A DNA stretch of 5,753 nucleotides from an uncultured Verrucomicrobiota bacterium (lineage in GTDB: Bacteria > Verrucomicrobiota > Verrucomicrobiia > Limisphaerales > UBA9464). Below the pieces are notes generated by a model. It saw nothing but the letters and a program-made list of their open reading frames with translations. It was not told the DNA's origin and ran no database searches. Positions 5,455-5,753 of this stretch are shown here, piece after piece (position 1 is the first letter of the stretch; each line of letters opens with the position of its first letter). The stretch spans positions 1-5,753 of the forward strand of contig CAIYFP010000442.1 of assembly GCA_903925515.1 (NCBI GenBank). Reading direction: 5' to 3'. Both the position numbers and the translations under genes were made by a program.

Positions 5455-5753
5455 GCGGTTCACCCGACCCGTGGTCTGCAACACGGGGCCATTGCTCGCT
5501 TTGTCGCGTGTCGATCAGGTCGGGCTGCTGGCGCGTTTGTTTCCGGAAGTGATCGTTCCGGTGGAGGTCGTCGAGGAACTGCTCCAGACACCCCATGACG
5601 ATTTGGCCCGATGGCGACGCTGTTTTGCCTCAGCCGGGACGATGCAGTTGGATCGGTCGTGCTTGCTTGATCCTCTTTCGCAAGAGCTTCGTCCTTCGCT
5701 CGTTACGGGCCTGGAACTGGCCCGCGCCTCGCTCACTCCTCGTCTTGCGAAAG
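5447..5753 (+). CDS. DUF3368 family PIN-like toxin, N-terminal part (runs off right edge)
   Basis: The window holds the first 102 residues. VVCNTGPLLALSRVDQVGLL (9-28) matches the opening of DUF3368/PIN-like nucleases (xxxNTxPLIALxxxxxLxLL). LFPEVIVPVEVVEELL (31-46) matches the second conserved block, with E43/E44 as the likely acidic residue. The first active-site position is Asn (N12) rather than the classical PIN Asp, which I recall as common in the CNTGP subgroup. The later Gly-Glu (DxGEAxxI) motif is not evident: the corresponding region reads RPSLVTGLELARA (82-94). The missing C-terminus normally brings the length to about 150-170 residues. The ATG at 5447 overlaps the antitoxin stop. 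The expected role is an RNase toxin held inactive by the UPF0175 partner; activity cannot be judged from this fragment. Confidence 0.83.
   Translation, partial: MLERFTRPVVCNTGPLLALSRVDQVGLLARLFPEVIVPVEVVEELLQTPHDDLARWRRCFASAGTMQLDRSCLLDPLSQELRPSLVTGLELARASLTPRLAK

Noticed and set aside
5084..5736. Minus-strand frames opposite the toxin-antitoxin genes
   Set aside because: The plus-strand frames match UPF0175 and DUF3368 with the typical overlap; the opposite frames show no family character.

Overview
The window is GC-rich and carries protein families that point to the PVC superphylum, most likely Verrucomicrobiota, with Planctomycetota as the alternative. The strongest markers are a large secreted protein combining a 'membrane-bound dehydrogenase' N-terminus, a HEAT-like middle and a C-terminal single-haem cytochrome c domain, and a transposase remnant of a type I recall as common in those phyla. 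The assignment is inferred from gene families, not from a database search.

Layout. Positions 1-3855 hold three genes on the minus strand, read from right to left. They are a 962-residue exported dehydrogenase/cytochrome c fusion (967-3855), a small LsrG-like ABM-fold protein (588-884), and the first 197 residues of an iron-containing alcohol dehydrogenase running off the left edge (1-591). The last two overlap by ATGA and are probably translationally coupled. The 82-bp gap before the LsrG-like gene is largely made of two adjacent heptanucleotide tandem arrays. Together they look like an oxidation module: a periplasmic haem-linked oxidase of unknown substrate upstream of a cytoplasmic isomerase/monooxygenase-like protein and a metal-dependent alcohol/carbonyl oxidoreductase. 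The shared pathway is inference.

Positions 3856-4044 are the spacer upstream of the dehydrogenase. Positions 4045-4362 hold a decayed N-terminal fragment of a DDE-type transposase on the plus strand. Positions 4363-5202 have no credible gene and are packed with structured repeats. These include two inverted copies of a 27-nt hairpin element with a compensatory base-pair change between them, a half copy, several other perfect hairpins, and a roughly 187-bp direct repeat present twice at a 208-bp period.

Positions 5203-5753 hold a plus-strand toxin-antitoxin pair: a UPF0175-type antitoxin overlapping by 8 bp a DUF3368 (PIN-like) toxin cut by the right edge.

I found no wholly new system. The least explained material is the repeat-rich 4400-5120 block and the heptamer arrays inside the minus-strand gene cluster.
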